Source: Bacteroidota bacterium
GTDB taxonomy: Bacteria > Bacteroidota > Bacteroidia > Bacteroidales > VadinHA17
Assembly (NCBI GenBank): GCA_029547705.1
Contig: JAKPOU010000001.1
Span: 135,437 to 199,436, forward strand
Length of the DNA stretch: 64,000 nt
Direction of reading: 5' to 3'
Positions 51,462-61,415 of the stretch are shown piece by piece (the first letter of the stretch is position 1; every line of letters starts with the position of its first letter). The notes under the pieces were generated by a model. That model did no database searches and was not told where the DNA came from. It saw only the letters and a program-made list of their open reading frames with translations. The translations under genes were made by a program, and so were the position numbers.

Positions 51462-54293
51462 ATGCATGACACAGACACAGGAAAGTTATTTCTGCTCGAC
51501 GCCTACGCGTTGATCTTCCGTTCCTACTATGCATTTATCCGAAATCCCAGAATTACTTCGAAGGGATTAAACACATCTGCAATATTCGGTTTTGTCCTTA
51601 CCCTTGAAGAGGTCCTCCGCAAGCAGCGGCCCAGTCATATAGCCGTGGTATTTGATGCTCCCGGACCAACTTTCAGGCATGAGATGTACAGCGCTTACAA
51701 GGCCAACCGTGACGAGACACCGGAAGACATAAGAAATGCAGTGCCCTATATAAAGGAACTGCTGCAGGCGTACAAAATACCCGTTATTGACTTTCCGGGC
51801 TATGAGGCTGATGATGTCATTGGCACCCTGGCAAAAAAAGCTGCCGCCAGGGGATTTACCATCTACATGATGACTCCCGACAAGGATTTTGCCCAGCTTG
51901 TTTCCGACAGGATCTTCATGTTCAAGCCCGCGCGCAGCGGAAATGAATCAGTGCTGTGGGGAATTGAGGATGTAAGGAGGGAATTTTCCGTTGAAAGGCC
52001 GGAACAGGTTATCGACATCCTTGCCCTTATGGGAGATTCCTCGGACAATATTCCGGGTGCTCCCGGAGTCGGCCCGAAAACTGCAATGAAACTGATCGGG
52101 GAATACGGATCTGTTGAGGAACTGCTCAGAAACACTTCCGGTCTGAAGGGCAGGCTAAAGGAGGCAATTGAAGAGAACAGGGATAAAATAGAGCTTTCAA
52201 AAAAGCTGGCCACAATAGTCATCGATGTGCCCGTTGAATTCAGGGAAGAGGAACTGATAAGCGAAACACCTGATGCAGCCAGGCTCAGAACTCTTTTTGA
52301 CGAGCTGGAGTTCAGGACTGCAGGTACAAAAATTCTTTCTGAAATAGAGAAGGCGGAGGATACTGAGGCTGTTGAAACCGAAAAGGATCCGGCAGGAGCC
52401 GTTCAGGCTTCCCTTTTTCCTGCTTCCCGGGAAGGGGCTGCTGCTACCGAAACCGGAGAATCCGGAATTTCAGACCGGAAATACACTGATATTTCCGGCC
52501 GGGAACACGATTACAGGCTTATCAGCGGCATGGACGAACTCAGGGAAATTACTGCTATGGCACTCAGACAGAAGGAATTCTGTTTTGATACAGAAACAAG
52601 CGGTATTGATGCGCTGGATTCGGAAATCGTCGCCCTTGCCCTTTCATGGGAAAAGAACAAGGGCTATCTTGTCTGGTTTCCGCCCGACCGGGAGGAGACC
52701 ATGGCCCTGCTGGAGATTCTCAGACCCCTATTTGAAAATGACAATATCCTTAAGACAGGACAGAACTGCAAATTTGATATCCATGTTCTCGGGAATTACG
52801 GCATCAATGTCAAAGGACCGCTCTTTGACACGATGATAGCCCATTATCTTCTCGAACCCGACATGCGTCACAATATGAACCATCTTTCAGAAGTATATCT
52901 CTCATATACCCCGCTTAAGATTGAATCGCTCATAGGCGAAAAGGGCAGGCAGCAAAGGAGTATGAGATCAGTATCCCCGGAGCAGATAAGGGATTATGCA
53001 GTGGAAGATGCGGATATCACACTTCAGCTCAAGAATGTTTTTAAACCCATGATCATTGAGGAGGGTCTTGATAAACTGGCGGAGGAAATTGAAATGCCTC
53101 TGATACGGGTACTTGCGGATATGGAAAGGAAGGGCGTACTGATTGATGAGAATGAGCTTGGATCCATTGCCACGGGCCTGCGTGAAGATATTATAAATCT
53201 CGAAAATGAAATTTACGATCTTTCCGGAAGCGTTTTCAATATCTCATCACCCAGACAGCTTGGGGATATACTTTTTCTGAAGCTCAGGCTTGACGACAAA
53301 GCCAGGCTCACAAAGACAAAACAGTTTGTAACCAGTGAAGAAACGCTTCAGCGCCTTGTCCACAAGCATCCTGTGGTCAGCAAGGTTTTAGAGTACAGGG
53401 GTTTAAAAAAACTGCTCTCAACCTATGTTGAGGCTCTTCCGCAGCTGATAAACAGGAGAACCGGAAGAATACACACTTCTTTCAACCAGGCTGTTGCATC
53501 AACGGGCAGACTGAGCTCCAACAATCCCAACCTTCAGAATATACCGGTAAGGGATGAACGCGGAAGGGAAATACGCAGGGCTTTTGTTCCTGCTGAGGGC
53601 TGCCTGTTCTTTTCTGCCGATTATTCACAGATTGAACTCAGGATAATGGCACATCTAAGCGGGGATGAAGGCATGATCGCTGATTTTTTATCGGGCAGCG
53701 ACATTCATGCAGCCACTGCTGCAAAAATATTCGGTACCGGCATAGAGGACGTAACAAGGGAAATGCGCAGCAGGGCAAAAACCGCAAACTTCGGCATTAT
53801 TTACGGAATATCGGCATTCGGATTGTCGGAGCGGCTTAATATAGGCCGGAAGGAAGCCAGGGAGCTGATAGACGGGTATTTTTCTTCCTATCCAGGCGTT
53901 AAGAGATACATGGACGAGAGTATACGGAAAGCCAGGGAAACAGGCTATGTTACAACAATGTTCGGCAGGAGGAGATATCTGCGGGATATACTGTCAGCCA
54001 ACCAGGTGGTCAGGGGCAATGCCGAGAGGAATGCCATCAATGCCCCCATTCAGGGTTCTGCAGCGGATATTATAAAGATTGCCATGATACGCATTGACGA
54101 AAGGCTTAAAAGGGAGGCTTTCGGTTCCGCAATGATATTGCAGGTTCATGATGAACTTATTTTCGAAGTTCCGGAGGATGAATCTGACCGTCTCCGGGAA
54201 ATGGTCATACATGAAATGTCGAATGCTGCAAAGCTGGCCGTTCCGCTGAAAGTTGACCAGGGGAGCGGACGTAACTGGCTGGAGGCTCATTAG
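51462..54293 (+). CDS. polA: DNA polymerase I
   Basis: The 943-residue protein has three domains: a 5'-3' exonuclease (about 1-300), a 3'-5' exonuclease (about 345-540) and a family A polymerase. The exonuclease site looks intact (FDTETSGID; NCKFDIHVL; YAVEDADITL), so proofreading is expected. The polymerase has motif A DYSQIELRIMAHLSGD, the O-helix RSRAKTANFGIIYGIS and motif C QVHDELIFEVP. It acts in repair and Okazaki fragment processing. Its last 89 bp overlap the convergent ctpA gene. Confidence 0.98.
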   Translation: MHDTDTGKLFLLDAYALIFRSYYAFIRNPRITSKGLNTSAIFGFVLTLEEVLRKQRPSHIAVVFDAPGPTFRHEMYSAYKANRDETPEDIRNAVPYIKELLQAYKIPVIDFPGYEADDVIGTLAKKAAARGFTIYMMTPDKDFAQLVSDRIFMFKPARSGNESVLWGIEDVRREFSVERPEQVIDILALMGDSSDNIPGAPGVGPKTAMKLIGEYGSVEELLRNTSGLKGRLKEAIEENRDKIELSKKLATIVIDVPVEFREEELISETPDAARLRTLFDELEFRTAGTKILSEIEKAEDTEAVETEKDPAGAVQASLFPASREGAAATETGESGISDRKYTDISGREHDYRLISGMDELREITAMALRQKEFCFDTETSGIDALDSEIVALALSWEKNKGYLVWFPPDREETMALLEILRPLFENDNILKTGQNCKFDIHVLGNYGINVKGPLFDTMIAHYLLEPDMRHNMNHLSEVYLSYTPLKIESLIGEKGRQQRSMRSVSPEQIRDYAVEDADITLQLKNVFKPMIIEEGLDKLAEEIEMPLIRVLADMERKGVLIDENELGSIATGLREDIINLENEIYDLSGSVFNISSPRQLGDILFLKLRLDDKARLTKTKQFVTSEETLQRLVHKHPVVSKVLEYRGLKKLLSTYVEALPQLINRRTGRIHTSFNQAVASTGRLSSNNPNLQNIPVRDERGREIRRAFVPAEGCLFFSADYSQIELRIMAHLSGDEGMIADFLSGSDIHAATAAKIFGTGIEDVTREMRSRAKTANFGIIYGISAFGLSERLNIGRKEARELIDGYFSSYPGVKRYMDESIRKARETGYVTTMFGRRRYLRDILSANQVVRGNAERNAINAPIQGSAADIIKIAMIRIDERLKREAFGSAMILQVHDELIFEVPEDESDRLREMVIHEMSNAAKLAVPLKVDQGSGRNWLEAH

Positions 54294-55968
54294 CCCTGAG
54301 AACGGGAAGGCTTTTTCCGCTCAGTATGGAACCGTAGGCTGCCCTGTCGTTTAGTATTTCCAGGGCCTTCTGTATCTGTACATCCCTTTTTACTGACCAT
54401 ATTATGGTTCCTTCCTCATAGAAATACCGGCCAATGATCTCTTCTTCCAGCAACTGGGTTATTTCATCCCTGAAGATGGCCAGATCCTGGTCCAGATCAT
54501 GGGCAATATCCTTTTCCAGTTCACTGAACAGATCCTTATGAAGTTCATAGTACTTTTCCTTTTTGGCATTGGCAATAAGCTCATTCAGAGATGTTTCTGT
54601 TATTGTTTTGTATTGAAACCTCCTTTCTTTCAGAAAATTGCCAAAATCTTCAAAATCCTTGTCCGTGAATTTAAAATCCGAAATGTTTTTAATACCGGGA
54701 TTGGCCCAGTAATATCTGGTGGCGAAATCAAAAATGAAATTCCTGAGATAGAGCTCGGTTGACATCTGGCTCAGCATTTCCGGGGTAATCGCCACATCAG
54801 GACTGATTCCCCCTCCGTCTTTTACCGTTCTGCCGTTGCGTGTTTTGAATTCAGTGATGAGTGAATCCGGAATGAATCCCACGCTGCCGTCTTCGTCCGG
54901 ATGGGAAAAATCCAGTGCCTGAATGCATCTTCCCGAAGGAATGTAATATTTGGCGGTGGTTACCTTCAGCTGGCTGTTGTAGCTGAGGGGACGGGTGACC
55001 TGAACCAGTCCCTTTCCGTAGGAGCGCTGGCCCACAATTACGCCCCTGTCCAGATCCTGGATTGCTCCGGCGACAATTTCCGCGGCCGAGGCTGACGATC
55101 TGTTGATAAGCACTGCAAGGGGAATGGTTTCATCTGCAGCCGGCTTTGTGGTTCTGAAATTGTCATCAAACTGTCTGACCTTGCCTTTGGTGGAAACAAC
55201 ATCATTGCCGGGCCCTACGAACAGGTTTACTATTTCCACGGCTTCCGAGAGAAGTCCGCCGGGATTGCTTCTCAGGTCAAGGATAAGCTGCTCCGGACCT
55301 GATTTCCTGAGCTCTGTAAGGGCATTCCTCACATCGGCAATGCAGTTCTGTGTGAAATTTGTGAAACGGATATAGGCTGTTTTATCATCTATCATACCAT
55401 ACCAGGGAACAGGCGGTATCACTATCCTTTCACGTTTCATGGAATGATCGGATTCCCTGCCATTCCTTTCTATGGTCACAACGACTTCTGATCCCGGATT
55501 TCCCTTCAGCCTGTCACTGACCTTGTCGGTCGACATGCCCCTGATGGAAACCCCGTCAACCTTCTTGATTATATCTCCCGCCCTTATTCCGGCCATATCT
55601 GCGGGAAATCCCTTGTAAACCTGACTTATAACAACATATTCATTTCCTCCCCTGACCAGCGAACCGATTCCGCCGTACTTACCCGTTGTCATGAAGGTGA
55701 AATCGTCTGCTTCTGATTCCGGATAATATACAGTATAGGGGTCAAGGGTTTTCAGCATGTTGTCAATCCCCGTCTTGATGATCTTGTCAGGATTTATTTC
55801 ATCAACATAGAATGTATTAAGTTCCCTGAAAAGTGACAGGAAAATATCAAGGTTCTTTGCAATCCTGAAATCGCGGGTTTCCTGAATTCCCAGGAAACCA
55901 AGACCCGCACCGCCAAGGATCAGGGCTGATATTGCAACTGCCACTCTGGCAGAAATCTTCTTTTTCAT
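54205..55968 (-). CDS. C-terminal processing peptidase, S41 family (CtpA)
   Basis: The 587-residue protein has a signal-anchor (VAVAISALILGGAGLGFLG), a PDZ domain (about residues 85-165, GIGSLVRGGNEYVVISQVYKG shortened) and the S41 protease core with the catalytic serine in INRSSASAAEIVAGAIQD and lysine in RSYGKGLVQ. A C-terminal helical region of about 200 residues follows. The last 29 codons lie antisense within polA; the tail beyond about residue 555 may not be conserved. Family members cut periplasmic proteins from the C-terminus. Confidence 0.92.
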   Translation of the reverse strand: MKKKISARVAVAISALILGGAGLGFLGIQETRDFRIAKNLDIFLSLFRELNTFYVDEINPDKIIKTGIDNMLKTLDPYTVYYPESEADDFTFMTTGKYGGIGSLVRGGNEYVVISQVYKGFPADMAGIRAGDIIKKVDGVSIRGMSTDKVSDRLKGNPGSEVVVTIERNGRESDHSMKRERIVIPPVPWYGMIDDKTAYIRFTNFTQNCIADVRNALTELRKSGPEQLILDLRSNPGGLLSEAVEIVNLFVGPGNDVVSTKGKVRQFDDNFRTTKPAADETIPLAVLINRSSASAAEIVAGAIQDLDRGVIVGQRSYGKGLVQVTRPLSYNSQLKVTTAKYYIPSGRCIQALDFSHPDEDGSVGFIPDSLITEFKTRNGRTVKDGGGISPDVAITPEMLSQMSTELYLRNFIFDFATRYYWANPGIKNISDFKFTDKDFEDFGNFLKERRFQYKTITETSLNELIANAKKEKYYELHKDLFSELEKDIAHDLDQDLAIFRDEITQLLEEEIIGRYFYEEGTIIWSVKRDVQIQKALEILNDRAAYGSILSGKSLPVLRANEPPASYVRSPGQLSAERPALQHSTFHV

Positions 55969-56109
55969 ATATTTTCAACAATTGAACGCACGAAAGTAAT
56001 AAGAATAAAATATAAACCGGATCCTTCGTTGCCTGTTTGATCTGAAGAACTTCCTGTACAGCAAATCCGGTGCCATTCTCCTGTTTCAATACCGGCTTGA
56101 CAGGGTATT

Positions 56110-56526
56110 TCACGTATTGCGCTTAAGGTTGCGCTTCCCCCTTATCTCAGTACTGATTTTGTCAAACATTTCACGTACAGCTTTTTCCAGCGTACTGTAT
56201 TCTTCCACTGAATCCTTCCTGAATATAACCATCAATGCTACCTGAATGTTTTCCGAAACGAGGAATTTATAGAAATGGGATTTGTTTTTCCTGTATGCTT
56301 CCCTGATTCTTCTTTTTAAAAGATTTCTTGTGACTGCAAGCCTGAATATTTTTTTCGGAACTGAAAAGGCTATTCTTGCGGGAAAGGGGGAATTTGTTTC
56401 TGATTCTGCCCAGATCACCCTGAAATACCTTGTAAAAAGAGTATTTCCATTCTCAAACAGCATTGTGATTGTCTTGCGGCTGGAAAGCCTTTCTGCTTTT
56501 TTGAATGTTTCGCGGGTGCTAGTCAT
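56110..56526 (-). CDS. rnpA: Ribonuclease P protein component
   Basis: The 138-residue basic protein has the RnpA signature AVTRNLLKRRIREAYRKNK and the N-terminal KKAERLSSRKTITMLFENG. It assists the RNase P RNA in 5' tRNA maturation. The gene lies between hemD and ctpA. In many relatives yidD follows rnpA; only 141 bp separate rnpA from ctpA here and no YidD-like frame is present. Confidence 0.95.
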   Translation of the reverse strand: MTSTRETFKKAERLSSRKTITMLFENGNTLFTRYFRVIWAESETNSPFPARIAFSVPKKIFRLAVTRNLLKRRIREAYRKNKSHFYKFLVSENIQVALMVIFRKDSVEEYSTLEKAVREMFDKISTEIRGKRNLKRNT

Positions 56527-56599
56527 CCCGGTTAAGCCTGTTGTACAGGCCCTGTTAATTTTTGCCGTTGTTCTGTCTGCCGACCCTGAAAGCAGGATC

Positions 56600-57352
56600 T
56601 TATTTGCAATTCCTGGTATAGTCTTTCAGGTAGTTGTCAAGGGCCATTGTCATGGAAGGTGCTTTAGGATTGGGCGCATTGATATCAAGCCTGAGTCCTT
56701 CCTGTTCCACGGCACAGGCTGTTGTAGGACCGAATGCCGCAATCTTGATGTCTCCCTGAACAAAATCGGGAAAATTTTCCTTGAGCGATTTTATTCCCGA
56801 AGGACTGTAAAAGACTAGAATATCATAGTCAAAATCCTTGATGTCAGTAAAGTCACTGCTTATGGTTTTATATAGTATGCCTATTGTATGCCTGATATTG
56901 CTTTTGGAAAGCAGCTCAGGAATCTCAGCATTGTGGGGCATGGGAAGGGGAACGAAATAATTGTCATCCCTGTGCCTGCCGATGACATCGATCAGATCCT
57001 GAAACCTCGCCTTGCCATGGAAAATTTTCCTTTTCCTGTAAACTATGTATTTCTGCAGGTAAAAAGCAATATTTTCAGTTATGCAGAAATATTTCATTGT
57101 ATCAGGAACAGTAACTCTCATCTCATTGCTTATTCTGAAAAAATGATCTATTCCTGTCTTGCTTGTGAAAATTACAGCAGAAAAGTCGTTGAGGTTGATT
57201 TTCTGATGTCTGAAATCTTTGGCTGATACTCCTTTTACCTGGATGAACGGCTTGAAATCTACTTTCAGATTGTATTTTTTTGCCAGATCGAAGTATGGAG
57301 ATTTCGGATTTAACGGTTCTGGCTGTGACACTAAAATCTTCCTTATTTTCAA
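56600..57352 (-). CDS. hemD: Uroporphyrinogen-III synthase
   Basis: The 250-residue protein has the two-lobed HemD pattern, with KILVSQPEPLNPKSPYFDLAKK at the start (shortened here) and VFYSPSGIKSLKENFPDF and IAAFGPTTACAVEQEGL near the end. HemD sequences diverge strongly, so the assignment rests on these motifs and on context: DUF4271, hemD and rnpA in this order is familiar in Bacteroidota. The start is TTG with an AAGGAG sequence just upstream. It closes hydroxymethylbilane to uroporphyrinogen III for heme, siroheme or cobalamin. Confidence 0.85.
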   Translation of the reverse strand: MKIRKILVSQPEPLNPKSPYFDLAKKYNLKVDFKPFIQVKGVSAKDFRHQKINLNDFSAVIFTSKTGIDHFFRISNEMRVTVPDTMKYFCITENIAFYLQKYIVYRKRKIFHGKARFQDLIDVIGRHRDDNYFVPLPMPHNAEIPELLSKSNIRHTIGILYKTISSDFTDIKDFDYDILVFYSPSGIKSLKENFPDFVQGDIKIAAFGPTTACAVEQEGLRLDINAPNPKAPSMTMALDNYLKDYTRNCK

Positions 57353-57397
57353 CTCCTTACGATTTTTAGTTTAACTTTTCGGCACTCCCTGGCTCGT

Positions 57398-58420
57398 TTA
57401 AAACAGATTTGTCAAATATCTTAAAACAATGAGTGCCGGAAGAAATTCCAGCGCACAAAGGTACAAAATCAAATAGAAAATCGAAACATCCTGTTTCAAA
57501 AAAATCAAAAGCAGCCTGAAAATGCGCATAAGGTAAACCAGGGCGGCAAGAAGGAATCCTGTGTTCAGAAGGCCGGCCGGCGGAAACAGACTGGTATAGA
57601 CCAGCAGGACTGAAATTATGAAAAGTATGAAGCCCGTGATATGATATGACTGGAAGATGGTTGCCGCATATTCGCCGAATACTGATTTTTCACCGCTGAT
57701 CATTCCCAGGATAAAGCAGACGATGATGCGGACAGTGACCATGAATGCAGTCAGTGCAAACAGTAAGAGCCACAGCCCGATTCCCTGAATCCCGAATGGA
57801 ATGAATTCATGGTAATCAGCTGCAAGAAAGAGAAACAGTGCCACTGAAGAAAATGAAACAAGGTTAACCAGGCCTGAATGCCAGTTGAAAAAAGTTCCTT
57901 TTTCCCTGGATGAAGGATCTCCGATACCCTTGAAAAGGATGAAGGATTTTACATTGCCGATTAATTTCCCGGGGAAGGCTTTCAGGCTGGAGTAAATAAA
58001 TGCCGGGATTATCAGAAGGAAGATGATCCAGTCAGCATCAAAGGGCTGAGGGGGTATGATTTCCCCGTCCCTGAGATGTTCCGTGATCACCTTGTCGTTT
58101 TGCTGATTCGTCTTTTCAGCAGCTTTCAGGAAGCTGTAGGGAAAGCGGACGGATTTGTCACTGTAAAAAGCTTCCGTAAGGTCCCCGCTGCGGCAGATGA
58201 GCATGCCGGGATAAGCGCCTTCCCGGGCAGCTGATGTACTGTCCTCATTTTCAGGCCGGCTGTTGAAGCGGGCTGTTCCGGCAACTGAATCTCCCGCGAG
58301 GGTATGATTCACCTTTTCCGTTATGCCGGCGGGAAGGATGATTTTTTCAGGAGATGAATTATTGGTCTGTATTTCCGGTTCCTGGAATATAATATTCTGA
58401 TTTCTATCAAAAATGATCAT
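57398..58420 (-). CDS. DUF4271 membrane protein
   Basis: The 340-residue protein has an N-terminal soluble part (about 1-125) and about seven membrane segments in the C-terminal half (from WIIFLLIIPAFIYSS), matching DUF4271, a family I know only from Bacteroidota and without known function. ATG 58420 lies inside deoC's last codons, a 14-bp overlap. It is upstream of hemD by 45 bp, so a link to heme metabolism or membrane protein insertion is possible but untested. Confidence 0.8.
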   Translation of the reverse strand: MIIFDRNQNIIFQEPEIQTNNSSPEKIILPAGITEKVNHTLAGDSVAGTARFNSRPENEDSTSAAREGAYPGMLICRSGDLTEAFYSDKSVRFPYSFLKAAEKTNQQNDKVITEHLRDGEIIPPQPFDADWIIFLLIIPAFIYSSLKAFPGKLIGNVKSFILFKGIGDPSSREKGTFFNWHSGLVNLVSFSSVALFLFLAADYHEFIPFGIQGIGLWLLLFALTAFMVTVRIIVCFILGMISGEKSVFGEYAATIFQSYHITGFILFIISVLLVYTSLFPPAGLLNTGFLLAALVYLMRIFRLLLIFLKQDVSIFYLILYLCALEFLPALIVLRYLTNLF

Positions 58421-59279
58421 GTCTTTCTCCGGCAATTTCAGACAGAATATTGTTTGCCAGACGGCTGGAGCCGATCCTGAAATAATCATTATTCAGCCAT
58501 TCCTTTCCCAGGCAGTGCTCTGTTATCCTGTAATAGGTAACGGCATCGTTTACGCTTGTAATTCCGCCTGCAGGCTTGAATCCGACCCTTATGCCCGTTT
58601 CGGAGTAGAAATGGGATATTGCCCTGCACATGACAAATGCCGCTTCGGGTGTTGCGGATATGCTGGTTTTTCCGGAAGATGTCTTGATGAAATCTGCCCC
58701 GGCATCCATTGCAATCATTGATGCCTTGAATATATTCTCATGGTCGCCCAGCAGTCCGGATTCTATTATGATTTTCAGAACCTTGTTACCCATGGCCTGC
58801 TTTATTTCCCTTATCTCATCCGCAACTGCCGCAAAATCGTGGTTCAGGAAGGAACCGACTGATATTACCATGTCTATTTCATCAGCACCTGATTCCAGGG
58901 CCAGTTTGCATTCTGCCAGTTTTATGGAGCGGAAGGTCTGGGATGAGGGGAAGGACCCTGCAACCGTTGCTATTTTTACCGTTTTGACTGCAAGTTTTTC
59001 CTTTACTACGGGTACAAAGTTCGGGAAAACACAAATAGCCGCAACGTTTGGAATATTCGTAAACCTGCCGGAAAAACTGTTGATTTTGCCTGTAAGCTGC
59101 AATATATGGCTTTTATTGTCGGCAGTGCCTAGACTGGTATGATCAAGGCAGCTTAATATTGTCATCAGCAAATATTTGTCAGGGAGCTCTGCCATGACTT
59201 CCGACACTTTTTTCAGTTCTTTCTTTATCTCTGTTTCAGAAGGGCACTGTTTGATCAGTTTCTCATACAATTTGGTCAT
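58407..59279 (-). CDS. deoC: Deoxyribose-phosphate aldolase
   Basis: The 290-residue protein has the class I aldolase core: LDHTSLGTADNKSHI, AICVFPNFVP, ADEIDMVISVGSFL, the Schiff-base lysine in DFIKTSSGK and the second lysine in GFKPAGGIT. It splits 2-deoxyribose-5-phosphate into glyceraldehyde-3-phosphate and acetaldehyde. It is the long variant with an N-terminal helical extension of about 40 residues. It overlaps the DUF4271 gene by 14 bp. Confidence 0.95.
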   Translation of the reverse strand: MTKLYEKLIKQCPSETEIKKELKKVSEVMAELPDKYLLMTILSCLDHTSLGTADNKSHILQLTGKINSFSGRFTNIPNVAAICVFPNFVPVVKEKLAVKTVKIATVAGSFPSSQTFRSIKLAECKLALESGADEIDMVISVGSFLNHDFAAVADEIREIKQAMGNKVLKIIIESGLLGDHENIFKASMIAMDAGADFIKTSSGKTSISATPEAAFVMCRAISHFYSETGIRVGFKPAGGITSVNDAVTYYRITEHCLGKEWLNNDYFRIGSSRLANNILSEIAGERHDHF

Positions 59280-59397
59280 CGCATCAGGTTAAAGTAAATG
59301 AATATATATCTATGTCAGACGGGGCGTAATTTAATGCTTTTTATATATAAAAATATTTTTTTAACAAATTTATCCCCGGAAGTTCCGGTTTATACAG

Positions 59398-60789
59398 TTA
59401 TTTCCTTGCAAGGGAGGCGAATATACCAATAGTGCAGAGAATGGAAAAAATTATGAATCCGGTACGCATTCCTGTCATCAGTCCGGGATAGGACGAGGGT
59501 ACAATTGCCTGCTGTCCCATGTACAGGGCAAGAAGCATCATTGCTATTCCCATGCTCATCATCTGGCCTGCCATTCTCATGGTTCCCAGGACTGCCGAAG
59601 CCACGCCCAGATGTTTTTTTTCCACCGAACTCATGATGGCATTCGAATTGGGTGAGGCAAACAGGCCGAAACCTATGCCCATTACCGCGAGAAGGATGAT
59701 TATAAATATCAGGGGACTGTCCCCGTTTATGAAACAAAGCATGATAAGTCCCGAAGAAGTCAGGGCCATTCCATACGATGCGATTATTCCCGGATTATAC
59801 CTGTCGGACAGTTTCCCGGCAAAAGTAGACAGCAGGGCCATCATCAGGGGCTGGGATATCAGGATCAGTCCGGCAGTTCTGGCATCGAAGCCCTTGAGGT
59901 ACTGAAGGTAAAGACTGAGAAAGAATCCTGTGGCCGAAGTGGCGGAATAATGGATCAGGGCTGCAATACCTGAAAAAGCAAAAACCCTGTTTCTGAGCAT
60001 CAGCCTTATATCAAAAACCGGGTTTTGCGTATTCTTCTCGAAAAAAACGAATATCAGTCCCAGCAGAAGGGCAATTCCTATCATGACGAAGCCTCCGGCT
60101 GAGGGCAGCCGCGAAAATCCAAGCATAAAGGAAGCAAGCGAAATACCATAGATGAAGGACCCTGTCCAGTCAAATTTTTCGCCCTTTGATTCGGACCATT
60201 CTGTTTTTATCCTGGTAAATATCAGATACAAAGAAGTTAATCCCACCGGAACCAGGAAGAGAAATATGCTTCTCCAGCCGAAATGCTGTGTAAGCAGTCC
60301 CCCGATCACCGGCCCGCTTGAGAGTCCGGCATATACTGCTGTGGTATTTATTCCCATGGCCTTTCCCCTTTCCCCGGGTTCGAAAACCGAGGTCAGGATT
60401 GCCATGCTGGTACCGAATATCATTGCTCCCGCTATACCCTGCAGAATCCTGAAGCTGATCAGTGAAACCGTGTTCCAGGAGAATATTATCAGAAAAGTGG
60501 ACAGGGAGAAAAGGGACAAACCATATTTGAAAATCTTCTTTCTCCCGGCAATATCGGCAAGTCTGCCAAAGGGGAGAAGGAAAATTGCGGATGTAAGAAT
60601 GAAGCTGCTTACTATCCATCCGAGCTCAAGCGCAGTGGTATGGAACTCATTTCCGATGGCTGGAAGGGCAAGGTTAATTGCAGAGCCCAGGAATGGGGTC
60701 AGAAAGGATGCAAAAGCCGTAACAAGCAGCACAGATCTTTTCATGCTCGTTTCAACCCGGAAAGACTGCTCTTTGTTCATCGGAATCAC
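59398..60789 (-). CDS. MFS drug-type transporter (DHA2-like, 14 segments)
   Basis: The 463-residue protein has about 14 membrane segments, LGWIVSSFILTSAIFLLPFGRLADIAGRKKIF (two adjoining parts: TM2 and the motif A loop) and the motif C-like GIAGAMIFGTSMAIL with GPVIGGLLTQHFGWR. It is typical of proton-driven multidrug exporters such as the DHA2 family; the substrate is unknown. Its start overlaps the dtd stop by 4 bp, so it is cotranscribed with dtd. Confidence 0.88.
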   Translation of the reverse strand: MIPMNKEQSFRVETSMKRSVLLVTAFASFLTPFLGSAINLALPAIGNEFHTTALELGWIVSSFILTSAIFLLPFGRLADIAGRKKIFKYGLSLFSLSTFLIIFSWNTVSLISFRILQGIAGAMIFGTSMAILTSVFEPGERGKAMGINTTAVYAGLSSGPVIGGLLTQHFGWRSIFLFLVPVGLTSLYLIFTRIKTEWSESKGEKFDWTGSFIYGISLASFMLGFSRLPSAGGFVMIGIALLLGLIFVFFEKNTQNPVFDIRLMLRNRVFAFSGIAALIHYSATSATGFFLSLYLQYLKGFDARTAGLILISQPLMMALLSTFAGKLSDRYNPGIIASYGMALTSSGLIMLCFINGDSPLIFIIILLAVMGIGFGLFASPNSNAIMSSVEKKHLGVASAVLGTMRMAGQMMSMGIAMMLLALYMGQQAIVPSSYPGLMTGMRTGFIIFSILCTIGIFASLARK

Positions 60790-61238
60790 TCTTTATCCCT
60801 GGTGTCAATTATTATTGTTACCGGACCGTCATTGTGTATTTCAACCAGCATCATGGCCCCGAACCTGCCGGTTCCGACAGGTTTCCCGAGAAGTTCCGTG
60901 AGCCTTGACACGAACATTTCATAAAGGGGTATGGCTTTCTCAGGGGAGGCAGCCCTGATGTATGAAGGCCTGTTTCCCTTTTTCGTCCTGGCATGAAGGG
61001 TAAACTGGCTTACCACTGTTATGTCACCTCCCGTTTCACGGACGGAAAGATTCATAATACCATTTTCATCGTTGAAGATCCTGAGCTGTATTATCTTGTT
61101 GCTCAGCCATTCCACATCCCCGGCACTGTCTGCTTCCTCAAAGCCGGCAAGAATCATCATCCCGGGGCCTCCTGATGCCAGAATTTCCTCACCGCTGCTG
61201 ACGACCGATTTCCTTACACGCTGAATGACTGCCCTCAT
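60786..61238 (-). CDS. dtd: D-aminoacyl-tRNA deacylase
   Basis: The 150-residue protein has the DTD start MRAVIQRVRKSVV and both active-site motifs: VVSQFTLHA and the C-terminal HNDGPVTIIID, the counterpart of NSGPVT. It removes D-amino acids and glycine mischarged on tRNA-Ala or other tRNAs. It overlaps the MFS gene by 4 bp. Confidence 0.95.
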   Translation of the reverse strand: MRAVIQRVRKSVVSSGEEILASGGPGMMILAGFEEADSAGDVEWLSNKIIQLRIFNDENGIMNLSVRETGGDITVVSQFTLHARTKKGNRPSYIRAASPEKAIPLYEMFVSRLTELLGKPVGTGRFGAMMLVEIHNDGPVTIIIDTRDKE

Positions 61239-61415
61239 ATTTCCCGCCTTGCTTTAAACTTAAAACCTGCAAATATACATGATCAGATTGACAAGCTCCT
61301 GATTGTTTTCCGGAAATTTAACCGGGCAGCTGTTTCCGTTCACGGGGAAGAGGAACTGATATACCGCAGGGGGATTAATGACAATTCCGGTGAAGGCTGA
61401 CATGTTCCGGCAGGT

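Noticed and set aside
55847..56113. 88-codon minus-strand frame between rnpA and ctpA, considered as yidD
   Set aside because: It lacks the YidD cysteine motif and overlaps the 5' end of ctpA; the frame looks like chance.
60152..60901. Long plus-strand open frame (249 codons) across the DHA2 transporter and dtd
   Set aside because: It is antisense to two well-supported genes and its translation has no recognisable domain.
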